Below are positions 58,669 to 64,000 of a stretch of 64,000 nucleotides of DNA, piece after piece. The notes beneath the pieces are model-generated. The model was not told the origin of the DNA. It saw only the letters and a list, made by a program, of their open reading frames with translations, and did no database searches. This stretch comes from Haliclona indistincta (lineage: Eukaryota > Porifera > Demospongiae > Haplosclerida > Chalinidae). The position numbers were made by a program, and so were the translations under genes. Location of the stretch: NCBI GenBank assembly GCA_964017065.1, contig OZ024783.1, positions 8,693,367-8,757,366 on the forward strand, given 5' to 3'. Position 1 is the first letter of the stretch; each line of letters starts with the position of its first letter.

Positions 58669-58816
58669 CATATTTTGGACAGTTCATCCATCGAAAGACG
58701 GGACTGGACGAAAAAGTTCCGAGCTGTCTCGCCCTTTAGAAGTCCATTGTCTGGTTTCAAATCGTTAAAATGCGAAGTACACCTTTGACGGAAATCTTCT
58801 GACAAGGACCAGTCGA

Positions 58817-59050
58817 CTGAGAGAGGGAAGCAGCACTCTGAGAGGCAGTTGTCTGTGATGCATCGGTTGTGGACGGTGGAGAAGGGAATGCTAGAGAAGT
58901 GCTAGGAAGGTGAGGTTGAGAGGAAGCAGAGCTTGTTGGAGGTGGATTGATAGGAGCAGCAGAGGGCAGAGGAAAGGTCGTTACTGAAGGTGGTGGTGCT
59001 GGGAGGGGCTGAGTGAGTGAGGGAGGAGACAAAGATGACTTAATATTCAT
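58817..59050 (-). other. Proline/serine-rich open frame upstream of the EH exon
   Basis: A frame from ATG 59050 (MNIKSSLSPPSLTQPLPAPP...) is Pro/Ser/Thr-rich, as REPS linkers are. It enters the EH exon in a different frame (offset by two). Either it is an upstream exon joined by splicing, or it is only the pyrimidine tract before the acceptor CTCTCTCAG at 58817. The second is simpler, and I cannot decide. Confidence 0.35.
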
Positions 59051-59284
59051 GAGTACGTCTTTATGTAGCTGTGCAACCTACATACTTACTTTGTCTATCA
59101 GCCATTTTAAGCTAAATACACACCCGCACTTGGACAGTTCAGGATAAATTTCACTAAAGCACCCAGTAGCTCCCTGGATCTGCCTTTGACGTATGATACA
59201 CAAGCAATGCAAGTAAGCATTGTTTGGTCTGTGTTTGGTATAATCACAATTTGAAGTGCAAGTTACTGTAAATATGACAGACAC

Positions 59285-59825
59285 ACACCTTTCTTTGTAA
59301 GTAAGCAGCACTGTCTTCAGTAGTTCTTATTCTCTTGAAAATGGGCCGATATACACTGATTGGGCTGGACAGTAGCTGGTCTCATGGTTAGTTAGCTAGT
59401 CTCTTCAGTTATGTAACTATAATTATCAGAATTAACTGCCTTCTGTGAGCAAAATAGAGAAATAAGAAACTCAATGATTTCTAATGCCTGTATGATATAC
59501 TCACCATTATAGATCGTTTCTTTTGTCAATGATGGGTAAGCTACATGTACTATACCAGATGCTGCTAACCAGGTGGAGGTGAGATCTCTATAACACAAGG
59601 CACAACAATATCACAGTGGTAGTATTATCCTTGCTAGTTTCTACAAAGAGATAAAAAAAAACTTGGTAAAGAGAGAGGGAAAGTGAGCATCCAATGCTGA
59701 CCTGTTTGAACTTTTTGTTGATTTTGATCAAGTATTGACCACCGGAGAAAGGTTCAGCTTTGAGAAGATTAGGAGCTGACTTGAGTAATGGTGACTTTTG
59801 ATATTAGAAGCTTGAGCATGCTTAC
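59285..59825 (-). pseudogene. Decayed REPS fragment (relic 2)
   Basis: Duplicate of 24400-24950 with further losses (GTGAGTCAC missing after CTGTCTTCAG). It still aligns to the proline-rich, 126-bp and large REPS exons. It lies upstream of the REPS copy 2 EH exons on the same strand. Confidence 0.7.
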
Positions 59826-61440
59826 TAACATACAAATACAAGGTATAGAAAGCAAGAGATGGTTATGGATTGTTCCATAGCGAAACTGGAAGTGAAGATG
59901 AAGATAAAGAAATCAACAACAGCATAAAGGAGGAATTATAATACTGTTGGTTAGATTAATCAAGTGCTGACACAAGAAAGAGAGAACAAGACTAAAGTAG
60001 CAATGAGCAGAGAATGCTTTTGACAAAGCTGTAAGTGTCAGGCAACAGCTTGATTGGTAAAGAGAGAGACAAAGTAATGTTTCAGCAGTTGCTCTTGTTT
60101 TGATAGTGGTCAGTTGAATAAGGATGAGAGAAGAAACGAATAGTCAAGAGTGGATGATGTAAGAGCACATCATCGCACTTGAGCAACTGAGAGTGTCACT
60201 ATCATAAAAATAAAGAATTAATGTTTTGATCCATGGATGGATCAAAGAGAGAGGAAAGAGTGATTCCGATGACTACCTAACCACGATAGTCATCAATAAA
60301 AGCTGATCCTTATGGATCTAATAATATTAATTTAAAAGTGTGTATTCAGATCCATTCCAATGAGCATGGATTGAGACACACACATGATGCATAGTGATGA
60401 TGATAATATGCATCTAATAATAATTAAGAATTAAAGCAGCTGATCTCAGTTGAGATCAAAGAAAGATAGTGAGAGAGAAGTGTTGTAGCAGACACTACAT
60501 GCTATATGCTCGTGATCATGGGTCAAGTGGAAGAAATCGGTTCTCGAGATAATATTGAATATAATGGTTGATAGAATGCTGCAAATCGAGTTTTGGTAGT
60601 TCAACTAGGAAGGTTTTGATTGTGAGAAGAAATGAGCATAAGACATGTATGTTTTAATCGATGTTACAAGCAGGGTTATGGACATCTAGTGTTGTGATGT
60701 CAGAGATATACATTGTTGGTCTTCATGTCAGAGATAACTGTTTTAGTTGTTGGTTGGATTAATGAAGTGATGACATGTGGTATTACACAAATAAAGAGAG
60801 AACAGTTGCAACGAGCAGAGAATGCATTTTTGAAAGCTGTAAGTGTCGTGCAGCAACTTGATGGATAAAGAGAGAGACAAAGAAAGAATGAGTAACAGTT
60901 TTAGCTGTGGCTCTTGGTTAGATCTTGGTCAGTTTAATAAGAATGAGAAAAGTAAGAGTGAATGTGTCGAGCAACTGAGTGTCACTGCCTAATAAAGAAT
61001 CTATGTCTTGATCTAGGGATGAATTAAAGAAAGAGGTAAGAGTGATGGTCACCTGACCATAATAAAAGTCGATCCTTATAGATCTAAAAATAATTTAAAA
61101 GAGTGTATTTAAACCCAGGATTGAGTGAACACACATGATGCATAGTGATGCATCTATAATAATTAAATTAAAGCAATTGATCTCCGTTGAGATCAAAGAA
61201 AGATAGAGAGATAGAGAAGTTCTTGATACAGTGCTTGTGAGTTGATCAAGGGAGACAAGTGGATGAAATGGAATTTACTTCCATATGTCAACTTTAAGGT
61301 TATAGAATAATAATTATACTCAACCAAGAGTAAGTGTCTTGCTCAATAGTGTGACATACATTGCAGGAGTGCATCATAGAATATCTGAAGAATGACAATG
61401 TGATAAGCTACATGATACATGCATTCTGCACTCACAGCAA
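59826..61440. other. Intergenic, first 600 bp duplicated at 24.95-25.55 kb
   Basis: No gene. Internally repetitive: 60,420-61,200 echoes 59,940-60,420 (AGAATGCxTTTxAxAAAGCTGTAAGTGTC, GATCCTTATxGATCTAA and CACATGATGCATAGTGATG-like words recur), suggesting an older local duplication. Confidence 0.6.
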
Positions 61441-64000
61441 CTAATCGGTTATACTGCAGTCAATGTTCAAGAGTGCTGTTTTCAGAGTGTGTTTAGTACA
61501 CTCTCCTCCCTGACCAGTCAGCCAGGCTACCAGCATGTCCATCATGTACTCTTTAACCTCCTTGCGATTTTTGTAAATTTCTTCGAGTTTGAAGTAGCTC
61601 ACACCTAGCTGTACTCCTAGTTCACGCCACTGACACACAGTATACTTGAGTGCAGTCATCAATACAGCAAGATGAGTATCGACATCTACAGTGGGATAAA
61701 TTTTCAAGATTAATTTGATTATCTCTTACCCAGTGAAATATCATTAGGTATATTGGACAGTTTAACACTGAGTAGTGATGAATGAGAGTGAGCAGGACGA
61801 GTTTGAACTACAGTATTGGTGAAATTACATAAGAGATAATAATAACACCATTAGGTAATTGTACTAGGTAATCAAATACCTTTCATAACTAATGCTGATT
61901 TTTTGATAATAGTATCTGAATCTATCTCTGCCACTTCCTGTAAGCAATAAAAGTTATGCAACACACAGCAATGTAAAGTCACCCACCAGAATATTTCTGC
62001 CTGCATATATGCTCATGTTATCCAGATATTCTCTCAAGCTGGTGTGGTTCTGTGGTACAAGGTGCTGGCAATACTCATTGACCTGATTGAGGAGGTCAGA
62101 AGAGACTGGTTGGCCACTAATGCTGCCGTCCATTAGTTCACACACAGAAGGAAGACTTAAAGTATGATATGGCTCAAAGAACACGGCATCATGAGTTAGT
62201 AGCTCATGACTGCCATCACAACTGAGTACAAATGGTTTATTACGAAGAACAGAGTTGGCTACATTCTTGATAGGAAACAGGTCTGATTCGGGAAGATCAT
62301 CTAATGGCCATTTTTGAAGTAACGAGGGCAAGATGAGACACTCAAATGTTTCTAGGTCTGGAGCCAGTTCCTTTTGAAGCTTTAGAATCAGTCTGATCAC
62401 ATCACTGCGATGCTTGCTGTACTCCACTGGTCTAGTCATGGCCTTGTTGTAATACATAGTCACTACCACCCAACGCTTTTGCTGAATAACCTCCACTACT
62501 GTTGTGATACCTTCCTCATTGTTCCATGAGATACCGTTTAGCCACACTGAACAATTTTGTTCAATTTCATGAAGATTATGAGTCTTAGTATACTTTTCAC
62601 TAGGCAGAGGGAAGGTATAGGCTAGACGAAGAAGAAGAATATGAAGAAATCGACTAGTGAGAAATTGATACTCATAGTCCTTGCAACCGAGGCACCATCC
62701 AAACCTATCTTGCTTCGCTTCAGTAATAAGAGTTTGTGGTCGCTTAACTTGTAGCAGAGATGGAAAGAAGAGTAAAATCTCGGTTAGGTTTTTGATAGAA
62801 GTAGATGGACTTATTGGTTGGAGATTAGTTGTGATTCCTGCCAAATTTACAGGATGGCAGAACTCTAGTCTGATCATGAGCTCTACTAACATTTCTGGAT
62901 CATACTGAGGAAAGAGCTCTGCAAGAGATGACATACGGATTATACCAGTACTGCTGGCAATTGGATGAAATCCTTTAAAGTACTTTGGTTTAAACAACTC
63001 TCCATTAACATCCTTCAATATGATTTCTCTCTTCACAACCACCCAGCTCTTCTCTAGGCACTGCTCATTCTTCAGGTAGATAATAACACCTTTACCACTC
63101 AGGTCTTCCAGCAATTCACTGAGGATAGGTACATCTGAAGGTACCAGTGAATCCTCATCTGCTGTAAGAAAGGAGATGAGCTCATATAGCTGACAAGCTG
63201 TCTTCTTTAGTTTCGTTTGAAGAAATGCGTACAGCATGTGGCAGTAGACACTCACAGGTTGAGAATAAGAAGATATGGTAATATGACAGTTTAAAACGTG
63301 AGGAAAAAACTCATTTATAATTTTATCATTGAGTAAACGGCAGTCCATTCCTACCAAGCCTTCATATCTTTGCTTTTTTACTCGCCTGTCAACAAGGTCT
63401 TTCACTAATGTGGTCTTTGTTATCACCTGTTGTTCAGTAAGAAGATCAGTATGACTACCAACAATCATGACACACGATTTTTCTTCAGTTTTGGACGTTG
63501 TACTTTCAATGAAGGTGAGCCAGTGATGAATAGCTTGTACTATCTCTTCTTCACTTTTGCTAAGGTCAACTAGATCAATAAAGATGACTGGTGTCTTTTG
63601 TATGACAGTCTCCATAATAACACTTTGACTAAAGAAGTACTCTGAGTGACCTGCCAAGTCATACAGCACAAAGTTACCAATAGCCTCACTCTTAACAATA
63701 TAGGAATCGATACCAGCAGTGAGAGTCTCCACTTCAGACTCAATTCTATAATGATGACTATGAATGCTGTTTCTTGTGAAATCGGTATCACATTGACGAG
63801 AGAAGTTCACTGCGTCTTGCTCAGCAATCACTTTTGCTAGAGAACTTTTTCCTGCTCCACTGTTTCCAGTAAGAACAACTTTCGTAAATAAATGAATGGG
63901 AAAATCCTTGCGTGACTTTAGAAGAGGTTCGAAAAGTTTCAATAACTGATAGCAGTTATTACTGAAATAAACAATATAATCTGCAGGAGTCTTACCAAAT
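61441..64000 (-). CDS. ROC-COR-Death protein, gene C (5' end outside window)
   Basis: Minus-strand exons 61987-64000+ (main exon, continues beyond the window), 61880-61937, 61730-61807 and 61441-61685, with introns of 49, 72 and 44 bp and compatible phases. The main exon starts here at the last ankyrin boundary (TPADYIVYFSNN), then a ROC domain (P-loop GNSGAGKSS, DLAGHSEY, SHTDL) and COR (LSELLEDLSGKGVIIYL). The final exon encodes a compact Death domain (CQWRELGVQLGVSYFKLEEI, MMDMLVAWL) and stops at 61441. This is the intact model of the family's 3' end; the upstream ankyrins must lie right of 64,000. No lesion is seen. The role in death- or immune-type signalling is inferred. Confidence 0.85.

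Larger units (their letters stand above)
46017..58816 (-). pseudogene. REPS-like: REPS (RalBP1-associated Eps domain protein) copy 2, with EH domain but two frame-breaking deletions
   Basis: Eight minus-strand exons: 58669-58816, 49836-49978, 48278-49290, 48027-48070, 47843-47968, 47389-47592, 46959-47085 and 46017-46067. The first two join across an 8.7-kb intron to give an EH domain (WSLSEDFRQRC, ETARNFFVQSRLSMDELSKI, IWKLADGDQDGALTLHEF, SSLPESLVQL), closest in my judgement to the EH domain of REPS1/REPS2. It includes an EF-hand-type loop. EH domains bind NPF motifs in endocytic partners; the C-terminal coiled coil binds RalBP1. Relative to copy 1, one base is missing near 48,404 (a stop follows at 48335) and five bases near 47,575 (an immediate TGA in the proline-rich exon). 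Either it is a recent pseudogene or the assembly has errors. 5' exons are not certain. Confidence 0.8.

Overview
This is eukaryotic, intron-containing, AT-rich DNA crowded with transposons. It is almost certainly from an early-branching animal, most plausibly a demosponge (Amphimedon-like). That is inference, based on very short introns (44-72 bp), several tandem ankyrin-ROC-COR-Death genes, and an animal-type REPS (RalBP1-associated Eps15-homology) gene. All recognisable genes lie on the minus strand. No bacterial, plasmid or phage features were seen.

Layout. (1) 11-4915: ANK-ROC-COR gene A, whose Death-domain exon lies off the left edge. (2) 4.9-15.8 kb: transposon and repeat desert, with a 95-bp-TIR element, a Helitron-like hairpin element, a perfect 42-bp-TIR element, a long inverted repeat around a 200-N gap, and a five-unit tandem array. 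(3) 16.2-20 kb: a small Ser/Asp-rich gene followed by a decayed REPS copy. (4) 20.2-24.1 kb: two tandem Helitron-like elements. (5) 24.4-34.0 kb: a REPS relic, then ROCO gene B, whose main exon is split by a 1,222-bp element. (6) 34-42.4 kb: spacer with hAT-like MITEs, tRNA-like sequences, palindromes and TTAA foldback elements. (7) 42.4-44.6 kb: a three-level transposon nest. (8) 45.5-58.8 kb: second copy of the small gene and REPS, with an EH domain split by an 8.7-kb intron. (9) 59.3-64 kb: second REPS relic and ROCO gene C, running off the right edge.

The same order (small gene, REPS, REPS relic, ROCO gene) occurs twice in direct orientation, so the window appears to be a tandem segmental duplication of roughly 35 kb, with gene A ending a preceding module. 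The ROCO genes have the ANK-ROC-COR-Death order of DAPK1 without its kinase. They probably act as cytosolic scaffolds or switches in death or immune-type signalling. They differ mainly in the number of 204-bp (two-ankyrin) units: 9 in A and 16 in B.

The most interesting non-genic signal is a superfamily of six 1.2-1.9-kb non-autonomous elements. They have a foldback at one end, a terminal hairpin ending in TAA at the other, and insert between A and T without target duplication. Two copies have a sequence-verifiable empty site: one interrupts gene B, and its removal restores an exact 2,024-codon exon; the other sits in a short tandem repeat. A second recurrent signal is a set of perfect GC-rich palindromes with exactly three-base loops.
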